Part shown: one piece after another, positions 33,583 to 41,889 of the stretch
Layout of the letters: each line of letters opens with the position of its first letter
How positions within the stretch are numbered: position 1 is the first letter of the stretch
Source of the DNA: CAZAYY01 sp964489525
Lineage (GTDB): Bacteria > Chloroflexota > Anaerolineae > Anaerolineales > JABWBV01
DNA length: 64,000 nucleotides
NCBI GenBank assembly: GCA_964489525.1
Contig: CAZAYY010000017.1
Span: 23,286-87,285, forward strand
Direction of reading: 5' to 3'
Position numbers and translations under genes: made by a program
The notes under the pieces: generated by a model
Told to the model about the DNA's origin: nothing
Databases searched by the model: none
Seen by the model: the letters and a program-made list of their open reading frames with translations, nothing else

Positions 33583-34008
33583 ATGTCTACATTTATTGCC
33601 AACCTGAAGACGACGCTGAATGGCTACGTCTCGTACCGGGGGAGAGAGGGGCACCTGAGCTTTGTGCTCCACCGCCTGACAGGGCTTGGTACGCTGCTTT
33701 TCCTGATTATTCATATCATTGATACCTCTTGGGCCTATTTTGCACCTCAATGGTACGACCATGCAATTGAACTCTACACCTCAGTTCCTTATATGATTGG
33801 TGAAATTGGGTTGGTGTTTTGCGTGGTATTCCATGGCGTGAACGGCCTGCGCGTGGCCTATTATGACCTGGTCAAGCCCTCCGCCTGGAACATTACCACC
33901 CAGCGTACCTCGGTGCGCTGGACACTCGGCATCAGCATTGTGCTCTGGCTGCCTGCTGCAGCCATCATGGGCTACAACTTGCTGCACTACACTCTGGGCT
34001 GGATCTAA
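33583..34008 (+). CDS. sdhC: succinate dehydrogenase cytochrome b subunit
   Basis: Membrane anchor subunit of complex II, 141 residues, three spans. The family signature SFVLHRLTGLG with its serine and arginine near the quinone site is at about residues 28-38, and a second conserved HGVNGLR lies in the third span region. Histidines in LHRLTG and FHGVNG are the candidate haem ligands. ATG at 33583 follows GGAGG. It is the first gene of sdhCDAB. Confidence 0.92.
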   Translation: MSTFIANLKTTLNGYVSYRGREGHLSFVLHRLTGLGTLLFLIIHIIDTSWAYFAPQWYDHAIELYTSVPYMIGEIGLVFCVVFHGVNGLRVAYYDLVKPSAWNITTQRTSVRWTLGISIVLWLPAAAIMGYNLLHYTLGWI

Positions 34009-34023
34009 AAAGGCAGGTACCCG

Positions 34024-34434
34024 ATGACTACTGAAACTCGTCCTATTCGAACGGTTGTCCCTCCGAAAAATTTAGAAACCACTGCCTGGAAGTGGATGCG
34101 CTACAGCGGTGTGCTGCTGGTGCCGCTGGTCTGGATTCATGTGATCATTAAAGATGTCGTGGTGGGTGTGCACGGCATTGTGGAGCAGGGCGGCCATATA
34201 TATGTGCTTGCCCGCTGGAGCGAACCGCTCTGGATTACCTACGACATTCTGCTGCTCGGATTCACGTTTGCTCACGGGGTAAACGGCCTGCGCAATGTGT
34301 TGAACGACTTTATCCACGAACCCCGCCAACAGCGCATCCTGGGTTGGGTGCTGTTTGTTTTTTGGCTGGTTATCACTGCAGTTGGGGGCGGCGCCATTGT
34401 GTTGGCTGCCCTTCGCTTCCTGTCCACACTGTAA
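34024..34434 (+). CDS. sdhD: succinate dehydrogenase second membrane anchor subunit
   Basis: The 136-residue protein has three membrane spans and an HGVNGLRNVLNDF motif that repeats the HGVNGLR of SdhC, showing that the two anchors are related. It anchors the catalytic subunits and helps form the quinone and haem sites. It begins 15 bases after sdhC and ends 21 bases before sdhA. Confidence 0.9.
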   Translation: MTTETRPIRTVVPPKNLETTAWKWMRYSGVLLVPLVWIHVIIKDVVVGVHGIVEQGGHIYVLARWSEPLWITYDILLLGFTFAHGVNGLRNVLNDFIHEPRQQRILGWVLFVFWLVITAVGGGAIVLAALRFLSTL

Positions 34435-34455
34435 TTCAAAAGGAAAAAACACCTT

Positions 34456-36249
34456 ATGCCGAAAATTCACGAATACGAAGTTGTCATTGTTGGCGCGGGC
34501 GGCGCAGGCCTGATGGCCGGGTTGTATGCTTCTCGAGGCGCCAAAACAGCCGTACTCAGCAAACTGTACCCGACCCGCTCGCACACCGGTGCGGCGCAAG
34601 GCGGAGTTGGCGCTGCTCTCGGCAACATTGAAGAAGACCACCCCGAATGGCACACCTTCGACACCGTCAAAGGCACCGATTACCTGGGCGACCAGGACGC
34701 CATTGAGTTTATGTGCAATGAGGCAGTTCCAGTGGTCTATGAACTGGAACACATGGGCTTGCCGTTCTCACGCACGCCGGATGGGCGGATTGCCCAACGT
34801 CCCTTTGGCGGCCACACCAACAACATTACCAAGAAACCGGTCCGGCGGGCCTGCTATGCAGCCGACCGCACCGGGCACATGATTTTGCAAACGCTTTACC
34901 AGAACTGTATTAAGAACAACGTCACGTTTTTTGATGAGTACCATGTTTTAGATGTGCTGATTGAAAACGGCGCGGCGGCTGGTGTGGTAGCTCTCGAACT
35001 TGCTACTGGAGAATTGCATATCTTTCGCGCCAAGTCGGTGGTTTTCGCCACAGGCGGGCACGGGCGGGTCTGGTCCATCACCTCGAACGCCTACGCCTAC
35101 ACCGGTGATGGCATTGCCATGACCATGCGCAGGGGCATTCCCGCCCAGGATATGGAGTTTTTCCAGTTTCACCCCACCGGCATTTTCAAGCTGGGTATTT
35201 TGATTACCGAAGGCGTGCGCGGCGAAGGCGGCGTATTGGTCAATGGGCGCGGCGAGCGCTTCATGGAAAAATATGCCCCCACTGTTAAAGATTTAGCCTC
35301 GCGCGACGTCGTCAGCCGGGCGATTCACATGGAAATTACAGAAGGCCGGGGCATTAACGGCCGGCCCTACCTGCACCTGGATGTAACCCCCGAAACGGTG
35401 AATAAATTCGCCGCTGTGGATGGCCGCACTTTCCCCGATGGCTCCCCCTACCGGGTGACGGGCGAAGAAATTCTCTCCAAGCTGCCAGATATCGTGGATT
35501 TCTGCCGCACGTACCTGGGTGTGGACCCGATTAAAGAACCGATGCCCATCCAGCCCACAGCGCACTATGCCATGGGCGGCATTCCAACCGATAAATTCGG
35601 GCGGGTGGTGATGGATGAGCACAACACCATACTGCCTGGCCTGTACGCTGCCGGGGAATGTGCCTGTGTTTCCGTGCACGGCGCTAACCGCCTCGGAACC
35701 AACTCCCTGCTCGACCTGCTGGTGTTTGGCAAATATTCCGGGTTGAACGCCGCCGAATATGCCAAAGGCGCGCCCATGCAGCCGCTGCCCGCCAGCGCCG
35801 CCGATTTTGCCCGTTCACAGCTGGAGAAAATTTTGAACAGCAAGGGGACCGAGCGCATCACCGACATTGCCACCGAAATGAAAGATGTGATGATGGATAA
35901 CGTGGGCATTTTCCGCACAGCTGAGGGTATGCAAAAAGCGCTCGACAAAGTGCGCGAACTGCGCCAGCGCTATGAGAATGTCCGGGTGGATGACCATGGC
36001 AAGCAGTACAACACCGATGTGCTCAACGCCTGGGAATTGGGCAACCTGCTTGAGATTGCCGAGGTGACCACCGTTTCGGCCCTGGCCCGTACGGAAAGCC
36101 GTGGTGCCCATGCCCGGGGCGATTACCCCAAGCGCGACGATGCCCAGTGGATGCGCCACACCCTGGCCTGGCCCAAAGCCGATGGGGTGGAGCTGAAATA
36201 CAAACCAGTCGTCATCACCAAATACGAGCCCAAAGAGCGGGTTTACTAG
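34456..36249 (+). CDS. sdhA: succinate dehydrogenase flavoprotein subunit
   Basis: Oxidises succinate to fumarate with covalent FAD. It is 597 residues. The Rossmann motif GAGGAGLMAG is at 13-22 and the histidine that carries FAD is H43 in RSHTGAAQGG. Substrate-site motifs QFHPTGI, LVNGRGERFMEKYAP and REEDVVSRA-like DLASRDVVSRAIHME follow, and HGANRLGTNSLLDLLVFG near residue 415. All expected catalytic segments are intact. The order C-D-A-B and small gaps show a single operon. Confidence 0.98.
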   Translation: MPKIHEYEVVIVGAGGAGLMAGLYASRGAKTAVLSKLYPTRSHTGAAQGGVGAALGNIEEDHPEWHTFDTVKGTDYLGDQDAIEFMCNEAVPVVYELEHMGLPFSRTPDGRIAQRPFGGHTNNITKKPVRRACYAADRTGHMILQTLYQNCIKNNVTFFDEYHVLDVLIENGAAAGVVALELATGELHIFRAKSVVFATGGHGRVWSITSNAYAYTGDGIAMTMRRGIPAQDMEFFQFHPTGIFKLGILITEGVRGEGGVLVNGRGERFMEKYAPTVKDLASRDVVSRAIHMEITEGRGINGRPYLHLDVTPETVNKFAAVDGRTFPDGSPYRVTGEEILSKLPDIVDFCRTYLGVDPIKEPMPIQPTAHYAMGGIPTDKFGRVVMDEHNTILPGLYAAGECACVSVHGANRLGTNSLLDLLVFGKYSGLNAAEYAKGAPMQPLPASAADFARSQLEKILNSKGTERITDIATEMKDVMMDNVGIFRTAEGMQKALDKVRELRQRYENVRVDDHGKQYNTDVLNAWELGNLLEIAEVTTVSALARTESRGAHARGDYPKRDDAQWMRHTLAWPKADGVELKYKPVVITKYEPKERVY

Positions 36250-36260
36250 GAGAACACATC

Positions 36261-36977
36261 ATGCAAAAACAAGCCGTTACGCTCAAAATTTTCCGGTACA
36301 ACCCGGAGCAAGACAAAAAGCCCCACTACGAGTTCTACCAGGTGGAAGCCGAGCCAACCGACCGGGTGTTGGATTTATTGGAATACGTCAAGGGCTATAT
36401 GGATGGCACACTCACCTTCCGGCGCTCCTGCGCCCATGGGGTGTGCGGCTCGGACGCCATGCGCATCAATGGGCGCAACATGTTGGCCTGCAAGGTCCTG
36501 GTCAAAGACCTGGGCGCAGGCCAGATTACGGTGGAGCCGCTGATTGGGTTAAAGGTGAAGAAAGACCTGCTCGTGGACATGGAACCGTTCTTTGAAAGCT
36601 ACCGCTCGGTCATGCCCTATTTTGTCAATGACAACCCGCCTGAAGATGGCAAAGAACACCGCCAAAGTATTGCTGCCCGCGAGCGCTTTGACGACACCAC
36701 CAAGTGCATCATGTGTGCCGCCTGCACAACTTCTTGCCCGTCTTTCTGGTCGAACGACCAGTATGTCGGGCCGGCGGCCATTGTCAACGCCCACCGCTTT
36801 ATCTTTGATGACCGCGACCAGGCCGCGGGCGAGCGCCTGGAAATCCTCAACGAGCAAATGGGCGTCTGGCGCTGCCGCACCGCCTTCAACTGCACAGAGG
36901 CCTGCCCGCGTGAGATTCACATTACCCAGGCCATTGCTGAAGTTAAGCGTGCCATCCAAACTGGCCGCCTGGAGTAA
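36261..36977 (+). CDS. sdhB: succinate dehydrogenase iron-sulfur subunit
   Basis: Electron-transfer subunit of 238 residues. The [2Fe-2S] ligands lie in SCAHGVCGSDAM and LACK, the [4Fe-4S] in CIMCAACTTSCP, and the [3Fe-4S] cysteines in CRTAFNCTEACP. It carries electrons from FAD to quinone. I chose the ATG at 36261 with AGGAG 8 bases upstream; the open frame further up overlaps sdhA. A strong terminator follows at 37000. Confidence 0.97.
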   Translation: MQKQAVTLKIFRYNPEQDKKPHYEFYQVEAEPTDRVLDLLEYVKGYMDGTLTFRRSCAHGVCGSDAMRINGRNMLACKVLVKDLGAGQITVEPLIGLKVKKDLLVDMEPFFESYRSVMPYFVNDNPPEDGKEHRQSIAARERFDDTTKCIMCAACTTSCPSFWSNDQYVGPAAIVNAHRFIFDDRDQAAGERLEILNEQMGVWRCRTAFNCTEACPREIHITQAIAEVKRAIQTGRLE

Positions 36978-36999
36978 CCCCTTCTGGGTTAATTTCCCG

Positions 37000-37032
37000 C
37001 CCCGGTGCACCTCTGCACCGGGGTGTTTCTTT
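37000..37032 (+). terminator. rho-independent terminator of the sdh operon
   Basis: Perfect 10-bp stem CCCCGGTGCA (37000-37009) and TGCACCGGGG (37014-37023), 4-base loop, then TGTTTCTTTT. It begins 23 bases after the sdhB stop. Confidence 0.92.
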
Positions 37033-37045
37033 TGTATACCCTGAT

Positions 37046-37153
37046 TGGCGCAGATGGAGCCCCACCCCCAACCCAGTCCCAGGCTTTGGGGCGGGGAGAG
37101 GGACATGGGGATGGGGAATGGGATGAAATCACAACATTTGAGTGCTCCCGAGG
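37046..37153. repeat. G-rich repeat, copy B1 (degenerate relative of 52679-52809)
   Basis: Shares with the 52.7-kb element the core CCAGGCTTTGGGGCGGGGAG, a GGATGGGG-like tract and the right end ACAACATTTGAGTGCTCCC (there ACAACAATTGCGTGCTCCC). The left end GGCGCAGATG only weakly matches the other copy. No target duplication is seen. Confidence 0.65.
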
Positions 37154-37161
37154 TTTGCTAC

Positions 37162-37189
37162 TTGACGATATGGAGCATCATGGTATAGT
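37162..37189 (+). promoter_or_regulatory. sigma-70 type promoter
   Basis: TTGACG (37162-37167), 16-bp spacer, TATAGT (37184-37189). The next gene starts at 37335, but a terminator at 37238 intervenes. Confidence 0.6.
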
Positions 37190-37195
37190 ACTTCA

Positions 37196-37275
37196 TTGCT
37201 GCATGCTTTTTTACTGAAATGGTGAAAATTAAAAAAATCGGCTCGAGGCAATCGCCCTCAAGCCGGTTTTTTTTT
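37196..37275 (+). ncRNA. candidate small RNA or terminated leader, about 80 nt
   Basis: The promoter at 37162-37189 predicts a start near 37196. Transcription would end at a hairpin at 37238-37270 (arms ATCGGCTCGAGGC and GCCCTCAAGCCGG, imperfect) followed by nine T. No open frame of note fits inside. It could be an independent small RNA, or a leader whose terminator controls the gene at 37335. Not matched to any known RNA family by eye. Confidence 0.4.
37238..37275 (+). terminator. intrinsic terminator or attenuator
   Basis: CGGCTCGAGG pairs with CCTCAAGCCG, with one C-A mismatch, and a run of nine T follows. Seven A precede the stem, so it could function weakly on the other strand too. Confidence 0.7.
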
Positions 37276-37334
37276 CGATCCCAAAAATCGATAGGAGCAT
37301 CAAATTCAAGCAAGAAATGCAAACAGGAAATTCC

Positions 37335-38159
37335 ATGGAAAATAAAATCAATTCACGATATCTCATTTTAGCATTGGCGATGGTGGCGCTATGCCTGTGC
37401 CTGAGCCTTGTGGCGATTGGCGGGTGGCTCCTCTATCCGAAACTTGTCAGCGCAACGGTTGAAGCTGAGGACGACCTGGCTTCACAGGTAGAGCAGACTG
37501 TGGTCGCCCAGGTTGCTGCCCTGCAGTCCACCACCGATGCGGGTACCGCCCTGGCGGTACAGGTGGAGCAAACTGTGGCTGCTCAGATTGCGGCACTTCA
37601 GGGAACTGCAACACCTACAACGGCTGCGGCGGCACCTAAGGCCCCTGCCGCCTCTCCGACTCCCACGACTGTTGCCGCTGCGCCTAACGCACCTGCTGCC
37701 CCCTCACCCACAACAATTGCCCCCTCACCCACAAAAGTGGCCCCTTCGCCCACGACCGCTGCTCCCTCACCGACATCGATTCCCCCTTCGCCGACAACGG
37801 TTCCTCCCTCGCCCACGACCGCTGCTCCCTCACTGACGCAGTTAGAAAAGACCAGCTGGCAGGTTGACTTCGCCTACATCGGCGGCAGCTTCCGTCTGCA
37901 GGTGTCCTTTACCCAGACTGGTGGTGTGCTTAGTGGCTCGAATCGCGATAACAACGCCGAGGTGGACATCATCACGAATGGAACGGTGACGGGCAACAAC
38001 GTCGAGGTTACCTTCACGATGACGAACGGCGGCAGCCCGCGCGGCAGCGTTACGTGTACTGGGGTAATCGCAGGTTCACCTCAGACAATTTCTGGCTCGT
38101 TCACAGCCCCCAGCGAACTCGGCGTTGGTAGCACTTCCGGGAATTGCTCCTTCCGCTAA
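37335..38159 (+). CDS. membrane-anchored protein with Ser-Pro-Thr heptad repeats
   Basis: No named family recognised; 274 residues. An N-terminal span (about 9-32) anchors it, with the rest probably outside. Residues 48-90 hold two copies of an alanine/glutamine-rich unit (VEQTVVAQVAALQ and VEQTVAAQIAALQ), likely helical. From residue 122, seven copies of a 7-residue unit APSPTTx, encoded by a 21-bp tandem repeat at 37698-37844, form a rigid stalk. The last 100 residues are a beta-rich domain (SFRLQVSFTQTGGVLSG, two cysteines). Start at 37335 behind AGGAAA; an ATG at 37317 lacks a near ribosome site. Confidence 0.7.
   Translation: MENKINSRYLILALAMVALCLCLSLVAIGGWLLYPKLVSATVEAEDDLASQVEQTVVAQVAALQSTTDAGTALAVQVEQTVAAQIAALQGTATPTTAAAAPKAPAASPTPTTVAAAPNAPAAPSPTTIAPSPTKVAPSPTTAAPSPTSIPPSPTTVPPSPTTAAPSLTQLEKTSWQVDFAYIGGSFRLQVSFTQTGGVLSGSNRDNNAEVDIITNGTVTGNNVEVTFTMTNGGSPRGSVTCTGVIAGSPQTISGSFTAPSELGVGSTSGNCSFR
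37698..37844 (+). repeat. 21-bp tandem repeat, seven units
   Basis: In-frame units reading A/P-P-S-P-T-T-x, with the pattern GCCCCCTCACCCACAACAAT in the first and increasing third-position drift later; the last unit changes SPT to SLT. Unit-number change would keep the frame. Confidence 0.85.
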
Positions 38160-38236
38160 GACCATACTGGCGCGCTGAAACGAATATAGGGCTGGCACAA
38201 AATATGGTTTAATGGAGATGGAGACCGTCAAAACCC

Positions 38237-39313
38237 ATGACCATTATTAACCTACTCACCGAATTTCCTCAAAAGCCCAAAGTTCTTGTGGTGGATGACG
38301 ATTGGTTGAACCGGGAACTGATCCAGGCTTACCTGGCCAACGCTGGCTGCGAGGTTACCGCACTTGGGGATGGGTTGGAAGCCTGGCAGGCGATCCAGGC
38401 GGGGTACGACCCCGACCTGGTGGTTTCAGATGTGCAGATGCCTGGGATGGATGGGTTTGCCCTCACCCAAAAAATCAAGCAGGAACTGCTGCCCCGCTTT
38501 ATCCCGGTGGTGATTGTGACCGCGCTGGATATGGAGGAAGAGAAACTGCGCGCCATCCAATTGGGGGCAGACGATTTTATTACCAAACCGTTTAATGCCG
38601 TCATGCTGCTCACCCGGGTGCGCTCTTTACTGCGCCTCAAGCGCTTGCATGTCGAACTGGAAGCCCGCAACCATCTCTTGCGCAAAGCGCTCAACCGCTA
38701 TGTGGATGAAGAAGTGGCCGATATCATCCTGGAAGACCCGGAACGCCGGATGAAACTGGGTGGGGAAAGCTGCCAGGCTGCGGTTTTGTTTGCCGATTTA
38801 CGCGGCTTTACGTCTTTTACCGAAAATCACCCTGCTGGGCATGTGGTGGAAACGCTCAACCGGATTTTTACGGAACTTTCCAGTGTGATTTTTGAAACCA
38901 GCGGCACATTCGACAAGTACCTGGGCGATGCCATCATGGCTTTTTATGGTGCGCCGGTGGCCCGGGAGGATGATGTCCGCCGGGCGCTCGTGTGCGCATT
39001 GGAAATGCAGCGCCGCTTTGCAGCGCTGCAGCAAAACGGCCTGGCCGCTGGTTTGCGCGGCCTGGGCGTTGGCGTTCATTTTGGCGAACTGATAGTAGGC
39101 AACATTGGCTCAGAACGGGTGATGGATTACACCGTTATTGGCGATACAGTCAACATCGCCCGGCGGCTGCAAGAGGCGGCTAACCCCGGGGAGGTTTTGG
39201 TCAGTGAAGCCGTGTTGGCGCAGGTTCCCGGGGCAGTGGCTGTGCCGCTGCCGCCCAGGTTGTTGGAAGGAAAAACCGCACCTTTCCCTGTCTTTGCGCT
39301 GCAGTCGGTCTGA
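38237..39313 (+). CDS. response regulator with class III adenylate/guanylate cyclase domain
   Basis: Cytoplasmic, 358 residues. The receiver domain (about 14-135) has VVDDDWLNREL, the phospho-acceptor aspartate in VVSDVQMPGMDG, VTAL and the lysine in ITKPF. A helical linker is followed by the cyclase domain (about 175-355): the two metal aspartates in LFADLRGFTS and KYLGDAIMAFYG, and the transition-state and base-recognition region DYTVIGDTVNIARRL. Catalytic residues look intact; FDKYLGD with lysine favours ATP. Phosphorylation by an unlinked kinase probably controls cAMP synthesis. The orphan GAF kinase at 6219 is one possible partner only by being in the window. Confidence 0.92.
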   Translation: MTIINLLTEFPQKPKVLVVDDDWLNRELIQAYLANAGCEVTALGDGLEAWQAIQAGYDPDLVVSDVQMPGMDGFALTQKIKQELLPRFIPVVIVTALDMEEEKLRAIQLGADDFITKPFNAVMLLTRVRSLLRLKRLHVELEARNHLLRKALNRYVDEEVADIILEDPERRMKLGGESCQAAVLFADLRGFTSFTENHPAGHVVETLNRIFTELSSVIFETSGTFDKYLGDAIMAFYGAPVAREDDVRRALVCALEMQRRFAALQQNGLAAGLRGLGVGVHFGELIVGNIGSERVMDYTVIGDTVNIARRLQEAANPGEVLVSEAVLAQVPGAVAVPLPPRLLEGKTAPFPVFALQSV

Positions 39314-39385
39314 ATGGGGGTGGTTTGGCCGCACTTACCCGCAGGACGGCGCTGGGCAGAGGATTGCGTTTTGTTGCAAACTGGC

Positions 39386-39847
39386 TCAGTACCAGACAAG
39401 CCACATCACCGTTGAAACCAGCAGCCCCCAAATCACGCCCCCCGCAGCTTCCAGCGGGGTGTGTCCCAACACCTCTTTCAACCGCTTTTCCTGCATTTCC
39501 TTGATTGGGTGTCCCGAAGCCAGGTCGTTGATAAAGGCGTTAATTAGCGCGGCGTGCCTGCCGGCCTGGCGGCGGATGCCCGTGGCATCGTAAATCACCA
39601 CCACAGCCACCACAAAAGCCAGGGCAAACTCCCCTGTATCAAAACCGTAGGTCAGGCCAATGATGTGCGCCATTGCGGTCACCAGAGTGGAGTGCGAGCT
39701 GGGCATGCCGCCCGTGCTGAGCAGAATGGCCCAATTCAGCTTGCCGGTGCGTAAAAATTCCAACGGCAGTTTAAGAATCTGCGCCAGCGCCCAGGCGATG
39801 ACTGCAATCAGCAAAAGTTTGTTTTGAAAAATGTCCAAGATGTTCAT
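39386..39847 (-). CDS. divergent PAP2-family (DUF212) membrane protein
   Basis: The 153-residue membrane protein has about four spans and the DUF212 signatures STGGMPSSHSTLVTA and VVVIYDATGIRRQAGRHA. It is distantly related to PAP2 phosphatases and may dephosphorylate a prenyl or lipid phosphate, but no enzyme activity is firmly known for it. The start overlaps the xseB stop by ATGA, so it is translationally coupled as the last gene of the xseA set. Confidence 0.9.
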   Translation of the reverse strand: MNILDIFQNKLLLIAVIAWALAQILKLPLEFLRTGKLNWAILLSTGGMPSSHSTLVTAMAHIIGLTYGFDTGEFALAFVVAVVVIYDATGIRRQAGRHAALINAFINDLASGHPIKEMQEKRLKEVLGHTPLEAAGGVIWGLLVSTVMWLVWY

Positions 39848-40080
39848 TCCACATTTTCCAGGTCAGCTAACCCGTCTGCAGTTAACTTTTTAACGCGCAG
39901 GGAGGCCTTTTCAAGCAGGTCTGTGCAGCGCTGGGCCAGGCGTTGGCCGCGCTCGTATAGGCGGATGGATTCTTCCAGTGGGTGGTCTTCATTTTCTAGG
40001 GCATACAAAACGGCTTCCAGTTCAGCAAGCGCCTGTTCGTAACTCAGTTCGTCAATTTCCAGGTTCTTTTTAGGTGACAT
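39844..40080 (-). CDS. xseB: exodeoxyribonuclease VII small subunit
   Basis: Small helical subunit of 78 residues, matching the family: LSYEQALAELEAVLYALEN, then LEESIRLYERGQRLAQRC. It binds the large subunit XseA to form the single-strand-specific exonuclease. It lies 26 bases after the 150-residue membrane protein gene. Confidence 0.95.
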   Translation of the reverse strand: MSPKKNLEIDELSYEQALAELEAVLYALENEDHPLEESIRLYERGQRLAQRCTDLLEKASLRVKKLTADGLADLENVE

Positions 40081-40106
40081 GAGGTTTTCCTGAAAGAAAA
40101 GGTTTT

Positions 40107-40559
40107 TTATTTCTCTTTTTTCTGTAAATACACCCGAATCGGGGCGTTTTCCGTAAAAACTTGTTCTGCCGTGGCGTTGAGTTGTTCCCAGGTGAAGCTG
40201 GTGCGCCGCAGGTATCCCTCAATTTTTTCGGTCAGGTAGCTGGTGTCGGCATCGTGCATGTAAATTTCTTTGGCACGGTTGGCAATTACAGCCGCGAAAA
40301 GCATGGCCAGGAAAAAACCAGAGCCGACATACACAAAAACCGAAGCCAGGCTGACCCGGCTGAAAAAGTAGGAGAGCACAAGGATAAGGGTTACGGGAAC
40401 GGCCATCACTGCGCTCCCCAGCAAAAGGGCGTTGCCAAAAGCCTGCCCGGCAATGTTGATATTACGGGTGAGCAGGTCGTCGTTAAATTCGGTGACCGCT
40501 TCGCGCAGCATCTGGCGTTCCTGGTTGTTCAGCAAATCTAATGGGCCGGGTTCAGTCAT
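40107..40559 (-). CDS. two-span membrane protein within the xse operon, unknown
   Basis: The 150-residue protein has an N-terminal amphipathic stretch, two adjacent membrane spans (about 42-65 and 72-95), and a C-terminal soluble part of 50 residues with a helix. No family or motif is recognised. The ATG at 40559, behind GGAGG, overlaps the xseA stop by 8 bases, so it is coupled to XseA. Confidence 0.7.
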   Translation of the reverse strand: MTEPGPLDLLNNQERQMLREAVTEFNDDLLTRNINIAGQAFGNALLLGSAVMAVPVTLILVLSYFFSRVSLASVFVYVGSGFFLAMLFAAVIANRAKEIYMHDADTSYLTEKIEGYLRRTSFTWEQLNATAEQVFTENAPIRVYLQKKEK

Positions 40560-41787
40560 GGGGAGAGTCCTCCAAAGGGGTAGCCGTAAATTGACCATCT
40601 GCAACCCGAACATGCAAACGCTGTCCGGGCTGCACCTGGGACGTGGAGCGCACGACCTGGCCGTTCACAGTGGTCACCAGGGCAAAGCCGCGCCCCAGAA
40701 TGCCCAGCGGGTTAAGCGCTGGGAGGCGCTCCAGCAGAGCCTGGTGGCGCAGGCTTTTCATCGCCAGCCGGGTTTGAATGGCTTTATCCAGCCGGTAGGC
40801 CAGTTCGTCCATGCGCTGTTGGTGCGACTGCACCCTGGCATGGGGTGCCTGCACCCGCAGGCGGGTGGCAGCCTGGGCCAGCTGCCAACGCTGGTCGTCG
40901 AGCAGTGCCGCGGAGGCTGAAACCAGGCGGGCAGCCAGGGCTTTCACCTGTGTGTGCAGTTCCAGCCGGTCGGGGGTCACCAGTTCGGCGGCGGCAGTTG
41001 GGGTGGGGGCGCGCTGGTCGGCGGCGAAGTCGGCCAGGGTGAAGTCGGTTTCGTGGCCGATGCCGGTGACAACCGGAACCGGGCAGGCTGCAACAGCCCG
41101 CACCAGGGTTTCATCGTTGAAAGCGGCCAGGTCTTCTACTGAACCGCCGCCGCGGGCCAAAATAATTACGTCCGGAGCAGCCTGGTGCAGCAGTTGGATC
41201 AAGCCGCGCACAATTTCTGCTGGTGCCTGTTCACCCTGCACCAGGGTCGGTGCAACAACCACTTCAGCCAGGGGGTAGCGCCGCCGGATGGTGTTAAGCA
41301 TGTCCTGGATGGCAGCCCCGGTGAGGGAAGTCACAATCCCAATTTGCCGGGGCAGCGCGGGCAGCGAGCGCTTGCGTTCCGGGTCAAAAAGGCCTTCGGC
41401 TTCCAGCAGGGCTTTCAGTCGTAAAAATTCCAGGTATTGGGCGCCTTCACCTTCGTGCCGGATGATATCTGCATATAGCTGGTATTGCCCCCCCGCTTCG
41501 TAGATGCCCAACTGCCCATGGACTTCAACTTCATCACCATCCCGTGGAATAAAGCGCTGGCGTGCCATGGAAGATCGCCACATCACACAGCGCAGGGAAC
41601 TGTGGGTGTCTTTCAGGGTGAAGTACAGGTGTCCCGATTTTGGGGCAGAAAGGTTTGAAACCTCGCCGCGCACCCAGACATCCCTTAAGTTGTGGTCAGA
41701 CTCCAGCAGCTCGCGCAGGTACTGGGTCAGGTCGGTAACCGACCACGAGGTGGGCCGTTGGGGTTGGAAGAGACTTAGCTGCGCCAT
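40552..41787 (-). CDS. xseA: exodeoxyribonuclease VII large subunit
   Basis: Catalytic subunit of 411 residues. The N-terminal OB-fold has the DVWVRGEVSNLSAPKSGHLYFTLKD-type signature (residues about 30-55). The exonuclease domain has GIVTSLTGAAIQDM, a GGGS motif in ARGGGSVEDLAAFND, and TGIGHETDFTLADFAADQRAPTPTAAAEL. The C-terminal helical part binds XseB. The ATG at 41787 begins MAQLSLFQP; an upstream TTG extension is unsupported. The gene is divergent from the HIT gene across about 100 bases. Confidence 0.97.
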   Translation of the reverse strand: MAQLSLFQPQRPTSWSVTDLTQYLRELLESDHNLRDVWVRGEVSNLSAPKSGHLYFTLKDTHSSLRCVMWRSSMARQRFIPRDGDEVEVHGQLGIYEAGGQYQLYADIIRHEGEGAQYLEFLRLKALLEAEGLFDPERKRSLPALPRQIGIVTSLTGAAIQDMLNTIRRRYPLAEVVVAPTLVQGEQAPAEIVRGLIQLLHQAAPDVIILARGGGSVEDLAAFNDETLVRAVAACPVPVVTGIGHETDFTLADFAADQRAPTPTAAAELVTPDRLELHTQVKALAARLVSASAALLDDQRWQLAQAATRLRVQAPHARVQSHQQRMDELAYRLDKAIQTRLAMKSLRHQALLERLPALNPLGILGRGFALVTTVNGQVVRSTSQVQPGQRLHVRVADGQFTATPLEDSPHD

Positions 41788-41889
41788 ACAAAAAAGGATA
41801 CACCGGTTAAGGGACGATGTCAATCAAAGACAATCAGAATTTTTTGCAGATTTGCCCAACCCAATGCAATCGGTGCTAAAATACACCTG

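Noticed and set aside
33277..33762. Upstream extension of the membrane protein gene at 32455
   Set aside because: It would overlap the sdhC promoter and start and runs through repeat DNA; the ATG at 33276 has a ribosome site.
37698..37844. Tandem repeat as a CRISPR-like array
   Set aside because: Units are contiguous 21-mers in one reading frame without spacers.
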